This document shows positions 9,389 through 16,718 of a stretch of DNA of 17,838 nucleotides, one piece after another; within the stretch, counting starts at the first letter, position 1; each line of letters starts with the position of its first letter. The position numbers were made by a program, and so were the translations under genes. The DNA comes from Candidatus Opimibacter skivensis. GTDB taxonomy: Bacteria > Bacteroidota > Bacteroidia > Chitinophagales > Saprospiraceae. The DNA is taken from the NCBI GenBank assembly GCA_016721905.1, contig JADKHH010000034.1:1-17838 (forward strand). The letters run 5' to 3'. The notes beneath the pieces are model-generated. The model searched no databases, had not been told where the DNA came from, and saw only the letters and a list, made by a program, of their open reading frames with translations.

Positions 9389-9413
9389 TTATTTTTGCCC
9401 CTTAACCCCTAAT

Positions 9414-9425
9414 CCCCTAAAGGGG
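9414..9425. repeat. CCCCTAAAGGGG palindrome in a C-rich intergenic repeat
   Basis: CCCCTTAACCCCTAATCCCC is followed by TAAAGGGGACTAAAAG. The C4-TAAA-G4 hairpin with preceding CCCCTAA units resembles an intergenic sequence seen repeatedly in Bacteroidota genomes (general knowledge, not checked here). It lies just downstream of htpG and could help end its transcription. Confidence 0.5.
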
Positions 9426-9472
9426 ACTAAAAGAAAAGCAGTGAACACCAGCCTCTTTTTCTTTTTGGTACA

Positions 9473-11341
9473 CTAGGAGAGGAATTCGATGCTGTCGTTG
9501 ATAAACGAATTCATCTCCTCCCCTTTCAACATGCCTTGATTGAGTTTTGCTAATCGCAAGAGATAGGCAGCGAACTTTTCTTTTTTCTCCGGGCTACGCA
9601 TATTGAGCAGCTTATCCGCGATCAGCGGATGATTAGCATTGATGATGACCTGATAATGGCCATCCATCTTGTCCATGCCTTCCATGCCTTGTAAGGCCTG
9701 CATCTCCTGCATGCGTCGCATAAACTCAGGCCGTGTGATCATCACCGGATGTCCTTCAGGTGACATCGGACGCAAGATCAATTGGCTGGCGTTCACGCCG
9801 GGAAGTGCGGCAAATAATTCCTTGACTTTCTCCTGTTCCTTTTCACTGAGCACTGATTCTTTGATCTCTTCCTTTTGTATCAGATGATCAGGTGTATCTG
9901 AATCGACGCGCACAAAAGTCAGGTTCTCGCCCTTGTATTCCAGTTGTTGGATAAAGTGATTATCGATGATGTGATACAGGTGCAACACATCATAGCCCAT
10001 ATCTGTAGCTTGCTTGATATACGACGTGTGCAACTCAGGTGAAGGGGTATACAATGCCACCATGCGGTCATACTTATCCGTTTGGTTGGCCTTGATCTTG
10101 TCTTTATATTCCTGTACCGTGAAATATTTGCCTTCTGTGTTTTTCAACAGCGCGAACTCAAGTGCCTTCTCAGCGAACTTTTCATCTGTGATGATACCGT
10201 ACTTGACAAAGACGCCGATGTCATCCCATTTCTTTTCAAATCCTTCGCGGTCATCCTTGAATAACCTGGACAAGCGCTCTGCCACTTTCTTGGTCAGATA
10301 GCCTGTGATCTTCTTGACACTTGCATCACTCTGCAGATAACTTCGTGATACGTTGAGTGGAATATCAGGGCTGTCGATCACGCCATGTAACAAGGTGAGA
10401 AATTCAGGTACGATTTCCTTTACCTCATCTGTCACATAGACCTGGTTGCTGTAGAGATGTATTTTATTTTTTTGCTGGTCAAACTGGTTTCCGATCTTAG
10501 GAAAATACATGACCCCGGTGAGATTAAAGGGGTAATCAATGTTGAGATGGATCCAGAACATCGGATCGGGTGACATCGGATAGAGTTGTTTGTAAAAATC
10601 GATGTAATCCTTATCCGTCAGTTTTCCCGGTTTCTTTTTCCAAAGCGGGTGGGTGTCATTGATGATATTGGGCACCTGTTCTTCGATCTTCTTGCGATCC
10701 TCACCTTCGCCTTCCCATCGGATATCAGTCTTCATACCCATCTGGATTGGGAATGGCAGGAAGCTGCAATATTTTTTCAGCAGGCCTTCGATACGGTCAT
10801 GCTCCAGGAATTCCTTGCTGTCATCACTGATATGAAGGATGATATCCGTACCGCGTTCCTTGCGGTCATAGTCTTCCATTTCATACTCGGGATTTCCATC
10901 GCATACCCATCGCACTGCCTTTGGGGTCTTTTTATAAGTGCGGGTGATAACCTCGACTTTGTCGGCGACCATAAAGGCTGAGTAAAACCCTAGTCCAAAA
11001 TGGCCGATAATATTAGTCTTGCCCTGGTATTTCTTGACAAACTCCTCGGCGCTGCTCAGGGCCAGTTGGTTGAGGTATTTCTTAACCTCCGCTTCTGTCA
11101 TCCCGATGCCCCTGTCGCTGATGGTAATGGTGCCGGCTGCCTTGTCCACATTGATGTGGATTGTCAGGTCTCCGAGGTCGCCCTCTATTTCTCCTGAACC
11201 TGCAATGGCTTCCAGCTTAGAAGTGGCATCAATGGCGTTGGAGATCAACTCTCTCAGGAAGATTTCGTGGTCTGAGTAGAGGAATTTCTTGATGATCGGA
11301 AAAATATTTTCGGTCTGTACCGTGATATTACCTTTGGTCAT
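9473..11341 (-). CDS. htpG: Molecular chaperone HtpG (bacterial Hsp90)
   Basis: This intact 622-residue protein is full length for the family. HtpG is a cytoplasmic, ATP-driven dimeric chaperone that remodels client proteins, often with DnaK. The N-terminal GHKL ATPase domain shows FLRELISNAIDA (28-39, with the metal- and ATP-contacting Asn), DRGIGMT (76-82) and GHFGLGFYSAFMV (113-125). The middle domain carries PLNVSRSYLQ with the conserved Arg that contacts the ATP phosphate. The C-terminal dimerisation region has the PMSPEGHPVMITRPEFMRRM segment and an acidic-hydrophobic end (INDSIEFLS). The start MTKGNITVQTENIFPIIKKF matches the usual Bacteroidota beginning. The gene stands alone, transcribed leftward from a long regulatory-looking gap and converging on the cytochrome c peroxidase gene. 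A sigma54-like element lies about 40 bases upstream of the start. Confidence 0.97.
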   Translation of the reverse strand: MTKGNITVQTENIFPIIKKFLYSDHEIFLRELISNAIDATSKLEAIAGSGEIEGDLGDLTIHINVDKAAGTITISDRGIGMTEAEVKKYLNQLALSSAEEFVKKYQGKTNIIGHFGLGFYSAFMVADKVEVITRTYKKTPKAVRWVCDGNPEYEMEDYDRKERGTDIILHISDDSKEFLEHDRIEGLLKKYCSFLPFPIQMGMKTDIRWEGEGEDRKKIEEQVPNIINDTHPLWKKKPGKLTDKDYIDFYKQLYPMSPDPMFWIHLNIDYPFNLTGVMYFPKIGNQFDQQKNKIHLYSNQVYVTDEVKEIVPEFLTLLHGVIDSPDIPLNVSRSYLQSDASVKKITGYLTKKVAERLSRLFKDDREGFEKKWDDIGVFVKYGIITDEKFAEKALEFALLKNTEGKYFTVQEYKDKIKANQTDKYDRMVALYTPSPELHTSYIKQATDMGYDVLHLYHIIDNHFIQQLEYKGENLTFVRVDSDTPDHLIQKEEIKESVLSEKEQEKVKELFAALPGVNASQLILRPMSPEGHPVMITRPEFMRRMQEMQALQGMEGMDKMDGHYQVIINANHPLIADKLLNMRSPEKKEKFAAYLLRLAKLNQGMLKGEEMNSFINDSIEFLS

Positions 11342-11382
11342 AACTATTTGATTTTTAGTCCTTAATAAGTCTACCCGTGCCT

Positions 11383-11398
11383 GTCAAAAGGTGTGCCA
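11383..11398 (-). promoter_or_regulatory. Sigma54-like -24/-12 element upstream of htpG
   Basis: On the minus strand TGGCACACCTTTTGAC aligns with TGGCAC-N5-TTGCW at the correct spacing, with A in place of the conserved C of the -12 GC. The predicted start near 11372 would leave a leader of about 30 bases, with AAGGA lying some 15 bases before the ATG. The TTGACA inside this sequence could instead serve as a -35-like element, and the imperfect -12 lowers confidence. Confidence 0.35.
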
Positions 11399-11450
11399 CG
11401 CGACTTTTTCTGTCAAATTGTCGGCTGGACCCGACATGGGCGTGAAAGTT

Positions 11451-11466
11451 TGGCATTGATTGTGCT
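11451..11466 (+). promoter_or_regulatory. Sigma54-like -24/-12 promoter facing right
   Basis: TGGCATTGATTGTGCT matches TGGCAC-N5-TTGCW with both invariant dinucleotides (GG at 11452-11453, GC at 11464-11465) at the required spacing. Predicted transcription would start near 11477 and run into the strong terminator ending at 11551, with no gene in between. Confidence 0.4.
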
Positions 11467-11476
11467 ATACCTAATG

Positions 11477-11551
11477 ACAATAGAGAACATCAAATGTAGA
11501 TTTCTCATTAAGACCGGTCCAAACAGGGGGGTTAGGATCGGTCTTTTTTTT
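11477..11551 (+). ncRNA. Candidate small RNA of about 75 nt between htpG and the repeat array
   Basis: The interval is framed by a sigma54-like promoter at 11451-11466 and an intrinsic terminator at 11510-11551. It contains a first hairpin, GAGAA (11483-11487) with TTCTC (11502-11506), and then the terminator stem. No start codon with a sensible reading frame lies inside. A free-standing terminator with no upstream gene on its strand implies that something is transcribed here. The small RNA is inferred; no known family is recognised. Confidence 0.35.
11510..11551 (+). terminator. Rho-independent terminator, rightward
   Basis: The stem GACCGGTCC (11512-11520) pairs with GGATCGGTC (11535-11543), with one G-T pair. 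It is extended by AA/TT at its base and followed by eight T residues (11544-11551). The loop is G-rich. The T run lies only on the plus strand, so it stops rightward transcription. A second small palindrome, TTGTTCC-tgtct-GGAACAA (about 11550-11568), follows directly. Confidence 0.7.
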
Positions 11552-11590
11552 GTTCCTGTCTGGAACAAGATTTTCCATCAAATGCAATAA

Positions 11591-12125
11591 GGAATAACCA
11601 GCAAGGAAGGAAAAGTTAGAAGTACTTCTCACTTTTCATTGGTTATTGGCTATTGGCTATTGATATATAGCTGGTTCATGCTCCATTGTTCGCCCACCCG
11701 GATGCACCTCTCTTTCGATTTCAGCAAGGAATAGCCAACAAGGAAGGAAAAGTAAAAAGTACTTCTCACTTTTCATTGGTTATTGGCTATTGGATATTGA
11801 TTTTTACTGCGCCTCCCGCTGCAAAAGCCTTGCCTTTGGCGGGATCTTCGATCTGCGTCTCCGCGCGCTTCCCTTTAATCCTTTTGATCTTCGAATTCAA
11901 CATGGAATACTTCGACCCCTCAGTACAAGTAGCCAACAAGGAAGGAAAAGTTAAGTGCTTCTCACTTTTCATTGGTTATTGGCTATTGGCTATTGACATA
12001 TAGCTGGTTCATGCTCCATTGTTCGCCACCCGGATGCCCCTCTTTCGATTTCAGCAAGGAATAACCAGCAAGGAAGGAAAAGTAAAAAGTACTTCTGCCT
12101 TTTAATTGGTCATTGGCTATGGGCT
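11591..12125. repeat. Array of four hairpin repeats with duplicated spacers
   Basis: Four copies start near 11591, 11728, 11930 and 12058. Each has AATAACCA or AATAGCCA, then AAGGAAGGAAAAGT, usually AAAAGTACTTCT or AGAAGTACTTCT, then ACTTTTC and repeats of TTGGCTATTGG. In copy 1 the arms nest: AATAACCA (11593-11600) pairs with TGGTTATT (11640-11647), GAAAAGT (11610-11616) with ACTTTTC (11631-11637), around the perfect palindrome AGAAGTACTTCT (11618-11629). The spacer after copy 1 (about 11664-11727) and after copy 3 (about 11996-12057) are near identical (GCTGGTTCATGCTCCATTG and so on), so a larger unit was duplicated. The different spacer after copy 2 is GC-rich and holds CCCGC...GCGGG. Confidence 0.8.
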
Positions 12126-12190
12126 AATGAGGGGCGTTTGATTTTATTGCAACGAATGATAGTGCACAACGAGAGGTTCCTTATATCCTC

Positions 12191-12350
12191 ATAAGCCCAT
12201 AAGCTAATAAGCCTATAAGCCTCTCTCAACTTATCAACCATGAAGTACTTTAGGTATGACTAGCTTTTAAGACACAGCTTTTCGCATGACTTCATGGTAA
12301 ACCTATCAACTTATCAACTCATCAACCTATCAACTCATCAACCTATCAAC
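12191..12350. repeat. Short-period tandem tracts flanking a 10-bp inverted repeat
   Basis: ATAAGCC-type units occur at 12191-12221, and ATCAACT/ATCAACC units of about 8 bases at 12302-12350, with a partial copy near 12232. Between them ACCATGAAGT (12237-12246) is inverted as ACTTCATGGT (12289-12298), enclosing 42 bases with two AGCTTTT words. No protein is encoded. Units this short, without constant spacers, are not a CRISPR array. The region lies downstream of the glycosyltransferase gene. Confidence 0.65.
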
Positions 12351-12364
12351 ATTTTTCAAACCAC

Positions 12365-14148
12365 TCATTCAACAAAGCAGCTCACCTTCAGATTATCCAT
12401 GAGCAATGTCTGCGGTGATCCTGCATTCCAGATGGACATGGTGCATCGGTCGTATGGTTCGGAAGGGACGCGGACATCGAAGAAAAGATGCGTTGAAACC
12501 TGGTCAACAGGAAGATGACGCTGGATACGAATGAGATTGGTCTTGATGGCTTTCTCTCCCTGGTAAAACTGCACGATCCATTGGGCATATTTCAGACATC
12601 CCATTCTCTTGACTGAACGAGGAAGTCAGCTTCTACCCTGATCCATGGAGCACAATCAGAAGTTATGGGTAGCGTGATCGGACCAAAGAATTGAATCTCT
12701 CCATTCAGGCAGGTTGCTTTTCCTCCGGATGGCCAGGCAGTGGAGCAATAAGCTGTATCCTGTTCGAAGTCATTTTGAAAAACGGTATTGACCGTTTGTG
12801 GTGTGCCTTTGAAATATTCATTGGTCTCCAACAATTTAAATAAATCCCGATCCGGATTGATCCGCCCTACTACATTCAGGAAATAGGCTCTGGTCATTTG
12901 TCCGGCCTGGAAAAATCCACCCTTGTGGGCCTGGTGAATCCACCATCCTGTATAATAAATATTGAGGGCTAGGATTGCAATCCATATCCATTTGCCAATG
13001 CTTGATTTATTAAACCAATAAATAACGGAGGCTAAAGGAAAAGCCATCAATGGATATATCTGGATAAGATTCCGCTGTCCTAGTCCACCGCCGCTTTCAA
13101 AATGCGACCAACTCAAGGTGATATAAATGGCGAGGATGGTAGTGATGAAAGTGGGCCAGAAAATGGCTCTGTGTTTTTTATAGACAAGATACCATCCGGG
13201 CATAGCCAGCAACATCAATGGGGTGTAGAGCCACCATCCGATGTTGGCCCCAATCAGGCCGCGCTTGATGGCAGGATGTAAAAAATTGAAACCCTGGTCA
13301 CCATAGCTGTAGACGATCCATTCACCTGATGCATATTTCCAATAGCTGAGCTGTATGAATACGATCAGACCGCTGATGATGACGGCGACCGCGCATTTCA
13401 TCCAATGGCTCAACAAGAAAGTAAAGCGCTCCTTTATACTTGAAATGCCCCACAACACTGGTATCAGTGTCCATATGATCTCTGTCGGTCGCGTCAGAAC
13501 GGCCAGGCCAAGAGAAGCTCCGATACCAACTACAGAAGTCCAATCTGCCTTCTTATAAAACCTGATGGTGGAGAGAATAAGGACACACAGCAATGTGAAA
13601 AGCCAGGTATGATTCATCCCATTGGTGATCGAAGCATACTCCATCCAGTGGGTGCCGGCAGCCAGTGCGACGAGTGTCCATGTGACGATATTGTCCTCGA
13701 AATAATAGAGTAATATTCTTCTGAGCAAAACAAGTCCTAGAATCGAGAAGGCCAGGCTGCCAAACCAGATAAAAAACTGATATGGCTTGCTGTACCCATC
13801 TGCGGGGTATGCGCCGGTCAAGGTCGTGTATCCATGCGCCATCAGGAAGAAGGGGGAGAAAAGGACTGCCTGGCCGATGGCATATTTGTTGACCTTATTG
13901 CCTGAGTTCTGATGCCCGAAGGCCTGATCATACGCTGGCGAGGGGAGGTACTTTTGGTTGATATCATTCATCCAGTTTTGCTGCCGGATATCCTTGTAGA
14001 TAAAAATGGCGGGGAGGTAATGATAGTACCCGCTCACATCCCAGCTGATGGTGGCTTCGGACCAGGGTTTTTCCCATTTAGGATAATAGGAGAATCCCAG
14101 GAAGAACCAGAGGATGGCGATGAAGTTGATGATGCGTGATGATTTCAT
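12365..14148 (-). CDS. GT-C-like membrane glycosyltransferase with C-terminal soluble domain (one frame change)
   Basis: The start is the ATG at 14148 (MKSSRIINFIAILWFF). The first helix is followed by a periplasmic loop with SWDVSGYYHYLPA (35-47), whose acidic Asp and aromatic residues resemble the loop of lipid-sugar-dependent GT-C enzymes such as the PMT/ArnT group. Roughly ten membrane helices follow, with TRPTEIIW and FESGGGLGQRNLIQIYPLMA loops between. After about residue 430 the chain is soluble (VFQNDFEQDTAYCS, TLPITSDCAPWIRVEADF) and beta-rich. The frame stops at 12592 (SREWDV). Adding one G to the GGG there gives REWGCLKYAQWIVQF and about 75 more residues, ending LLMDNLKVSCFVE at 12365, for about 595 in total. 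The substrate is unknown. It probably transfers a sugar to lipid or protein outside the inner membrane. Confidence 0.75.
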
Positions 14149-14198
14149 ATGCTGTGTAAATGTAAATCTTCTTTACGGCAGAAAAGGGGTGAATAAGC

Positions 14199-14206
14199 TA
14201 TCTTTA
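14199..14206 (+). promoter_or_regulatory. Possible -7 box (TATCTTTA) for the cohesin-like gene
   Basis: TATCTTTA, followed by G, matches seven of eight positions of the Bacteroidota TAnnTTTG box and lies 30 bases before the ATG at 14237. A TTTAC at 14172-14176 sits near the distance expected for the upstream element but matches poorly. Confidence 0.3.
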
Positions 14207-14236
14207 GGTGCCTATTAACCCATTAAAACAAAAATT

Positions 14237-15004
14237 ATGAGACATTTAATACTCGCATTCTGCTTAGCCCTTGGAGCTGCCCTTCAGGCACAGGAGACTT
14301 TAAAACTTAAGGTGGACCTGCAGGAGATCACTGCCACAGAAAAGGTCTACAACTTTATCTCAGAGAATTTTGTGGGTGTGATCGGCTGGCAATTCACTAT
14401 GCAGTTTGATGGCACAAAAATGAAGTTTAAAGAAATCCGGAATGCTGTGAACCCGACACAAACTTCAGGCAATTTTAATGAACCTAATCCTGGTGAGCTA
14501 AGATCTGTCTGGATCGATACCGATCTTCAATCCAATGACTTTCCTGATACGACAGTTTTGTTTCAACTCGTATTCGAGATACTCGAGCCGGAAGGGGCTC
14601 CGCTGTGCTTCCTGGAATCTCAGGAGTTTTTTGAATTCATCCTGGACGATGACTTTGTCAACTTTGAATTTGCAGAATTGCTCATCAGCGATGATTGCTA
14701 CCAGGGCTTTTCAATCATTCTCGAAACTACAGCTACAGAGAATCCTACATCTCCTGCTGTTGAACTGGTGCAGGATTTATTTCTCTCATCCAGTGGTACA
14801 CTTGCATTTACTTCTAATCGGGATCAGGCACTACACATAACGCTCACAGATTTGTCTGGCAAAGCCATATCCTCATTTGCTAAAAAGGAATATGGAGAAG
14901 GACGGCATACATTAAATTGTAAAGCAATGGCTCCAGGTGCTTATGTGCTGAGGTTCATTGCGGAAGATGATACGGAGTGTGTGGTGAAAGTGATTGCAAA
15001 TTAG
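14237..15004 (+). CDS. Secreted cohesin-like protein with T9SS-type C-terminal sorting domain
   Basis: The 255-residue product is intact. MRHLILAFCLALGAALQAQ is a Sec signal peptide. Residues about 21-155 look like a cohesin-type beta-sandwich: VGVIGWQFTMQFDGTKMKF, then PGELRSVWIDTDL and DTTVLFQLVFEILEP match the usual strand order. The last 80 residues have the pattern of the Por-secretion type A sorting domain: LFLSSSGTLAFTSNRDQALH, then ITLTDLSGKAISS, and finally GAYVLRFIAEDDTECVVKVI. The protein should cross the inner membrane by Sec and the outer membrane by the type IX system, then be released or attached to the surface. No catalytic residues are apparent, so adhesion or a structural role is likely. 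It is divergent from the glycosyltransferase gene, with 88 bases between starts. Confidence 0.8.
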   Translation: MRHLILAFCLALGAALQAQETLKLKVDLQEITATEKVYNFISENFVGVIGWQFTMQFDGTKMKFKEIRNAVNPTQTSGNFNEPNPGELRSVWIDTDLQSNDFPDTTVLFQLVFEILEPEGAPLCFLESQEFFEFILDDDFVNFEFAELLISDDCYQGFSIILETTATENPTSPAVELVQDLFLSSSGTLAFTSNRDQALHITLTDLSGKAISSFAKKEYGEGRHTLNCKAMAPGAYVLRFIAEDDTECVVKVIAN

Positions 15005-15027
15005 GGGGAGATGAATGATGGTTACCT

Positions 15028-15317
15028 GGCGGCCACAGGCCGCCTTTACCTGATGATTCAATAGGGCGTGATCCGTAGATATGGATTTTAAGCGGATGCT
15101 TAAAATAGCGGGTTGGTGCATAGCGGCCACAGGCCGCTTTTACATGATGATTCAATAGGCCTTGATCCGTAGATATGGATTTTAAGCAGATGCTTAAAAT
15201 AGCGGGTGGGTGCATGGCAGTCGCAGACTGCCTTTACATGCAATTGCACTAGAATATGATATTGGTATTGATTTGAAGTTGCAAACTTCAAATAGCGGGA
15301 GGGGATTCAAATAGCGT
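15028..15317. repeat. Composite palindromic repeat: three copies of palindrome A plus palindrome B
   Basis: Palindrome A lies at 15028-15044 (GGCGGCCACAGGCCGCC), 15122-15138 (AGCGGCCACAGGCCGCT) and 15216-15232 (GGCAGTCGCAGACTGCC), exactly 94 bases apart. Palindrome B lies at 15086-15105 and 15180-15199 (TTTTAAGC, a 4-base loop, GCTTAAAA) and at 15272-15292 (TTTGAAGTTGCAAACTTCAAA). Each B is followed by TAGCGGG, and a truncated fourth end (TTCAAATAGCG) is at about 15307. Stem changes in copy 3 are compensated on both sides. No gene lies in the gap. The converging genes suggest a possible role in ending transcription, but T runs are weak. Confidence 0.85.
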
Positions 15318-15332
15318 GCAAGGGAGAATGTT

Positions 15333-16718
15333 TTAAGTCTTGCCTGGACCAGGAGTGGCCATCCATTTAGCCTGCCACCGCTCAATGTTGGTACAGTCGC
15401 GGTATTGCGGATCGATCATGATGTACGTATTGGGGATGTGGTCATCGACCCAATCACTAAAGACTTCGTTGCGTTTACTTTCGCGGGCTGCGTCCTGGAT
15501 GCGACTGTAGTCTTGCTTGAGACTGGCCTGGTGAGGAGATGTGCGTCCCTGTAGTTGAACGATCTTGTATGAATAATCACCTTGTGGATTACGGTACTCA
15601 ATAGGCGGTGTGATCTCCCAAAGATCGAGCGTATCAATGCTGAAGAAAATTTCACTATCGACGTCGGCCGTTTCAAAAAAGGTATTGTTTGACTTTGGAT
15701 TAATCAAGCGACCATTGTTGCTGAAACTCTGCACCCGCTTGTCACCGAATTTACGGACCCCATCTGCAAAGGATATAGAATCCCACACGATCAGGTTTTT
15801 AACAGAGTCAAGCTTGTTACGGGTCAGCGCAAGATCAGCATCTGTGATCTTAGGACGCACCAGGATATGACGTGTGTGTATAGAGTTACCTCTGCGCTCC
15901 AGCAATTGTATAATGTGATAACCAAATTCTGTTTCAGTTATTTCTGAAGTCTGATTGATTTCAAGTTGAAAAGCCGTGGCCTCAAACTCAGGTACGAAAC
16001 TACCGCGTGTGGTCCATCCGAGATCACCACCTTCCCTCGCACTACCGTCTTCTGAATATTTTCTGGCCAGCTCTGCAAAATCCTCACCCTGCACCAGTGC
16101 CAATTTAACCCTGGTAATTTTTTCAAGCGCCTTATTCCGTTCCTCCTCATTGATTTCCGGAAACATCACGATCTCTGCGAGTTCAACCTCGGCATTGAAA
16201 TACGGCAAACTATCCTTTGGGATTTTTCCAAAAAAATCAACTACTTCCGATGGGGTTACTTCCACTTTATTCATGATCTCTCCCTGCATCTTATCGCCGA
16301 GCAACTTGCGCGTCATATCTTCCTTCACCTGCTCCCTCATTTCACTGACAGTCTGTCCGTACACTTCCTGGAACAATTTACGGTCATTGTTCATATACGC
16401 CAGGATTTGGTTCATCCGGCCATCAATCTCAGCATCCACTTCATCATCTGTGACGATCACACTATCGATCTTAGCATAGTGTACCAACATAGCCTGGGCC
16501 ATGAGGCTTTCGAGGATAGTGCATTGCTCTTTTGGGCCGGGGGTAGCCCTGCGCTCCCGCATCATCGCCATCTGCTCTTCGACATCTGAATGGAATATCA
16601 CTTCGCCTCCGACCTTGGCCACGATCTTATCGAGGATAATGGTGTCCTGTGCTTCCACTCCTGCCGCCACAAGGCAGAAGAAAATGGTCACCGGGAGTAT
16701 GTATTTCAACTTGTTCAT
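15333..16718 (-). CDS. SurA-like periplasmic peptidylprolyl isomerase / chaperone
   Basis: This intact 461-residue protein starts with the signal peptide MNKLKYILPVTIFFCLVAAG (cleavage near VEAQ). Residues about 28-165 form the SurA N-terminal chaperone region (DKIVAKVGGEVIFHSDVEEQ). A parvulin (PpiC) domain spans about 178-278: AEIVMFPEINEEER, DFAELARKYSEDGSAREGGDLGW and EFGYHIIQLLERRG. A second, weaker parvulin-like domain starts at HTRHILVRPK (281) and lacks the GGDLGW motif, so it is probably non-catalytic. SurA proteins hold and fold outer-membrane proteins in the periplasm. The start ATG overlaps the stop of the upstream gene as ATGA (16718-16715), which implies translational coupling. 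Domain order matches SurA, but orthology to the E. coli gene is not proven. Confidence 0.9.
   Translation of the reverse strand: MNKLKYILPVTIFFCLVAAGVEAQDTIILDKIVAKVGGEVIFHSDVEEQMAMMRERRATPGPKEQCTILESLMAQAMLVHYAKIDSVIVTDDEVDAEIDGRMNQILAYMNNDRKLFQEVYGQTVSEMREQVKEDMTRKLLGDKMQGEIMNKVEVTPSEVVDFFGKIPKDSLPYFNAEVELAEIVMFPEINEEERNKALEKITRVKLALVQGEDFAELARKYSEDGSAREGGDLGWTTRGSFVPEFEATAFQLEINQTSEITETEFGYHIIQLLERRGNSIHTRHILVRPKITDADLALTRNKLDSVKNLIVWDSISFADGVRKFGDKRVQSFSNNGRLINPKSNNTFFETADVDSEIFFSIDTLDLWEITPPIEYRNPQGDYSYKIVQLQGRTSPHQASLKQDYSRIQDAARESKRNEVFSDWVDDHIPNTYIMIDPQYRDCTNIERWQAKWMATPGPGKT

Larger units (their letters stand above)
9178..9472. other. Gap between converging ccp and htpG genes: AT-rich DNA, nested hairpins and a C4/G4 repeat
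   Basis: No gene is seen. From left to right the gap holds an AT-rich stretch (9195-9280), a nested inverted-repeat element (9290-9388) and a CCCCTAAAGGGG palindrome (9414-9425) within a C-rich run. The sequence then runs into the htpG stop codon at 9475-9473. Because both neighbours transcribe into this gap, at least one element probably ends transcription. Confidence 0.6.

Noticed and set aside
10586..10981. A 131-residue plus-strand frame
   Set aside because: It lies wholly antisense within intact htpG and has no motif.
12302..12350. Regular ATCAACY units as a CRISPR-like array
   Set aside because: The units are about 8 bases with no distinct spacers, and there are no cas genes nearby; it is a simple tandem tract.
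14912..15291. Overlapping minus-strand frames encoding similar peptides (HPPAILSICLKSIS and relatives)
   Set aside because: They are translations of the composite palindromic repeat, and their similarity comes from the DNA repeat.
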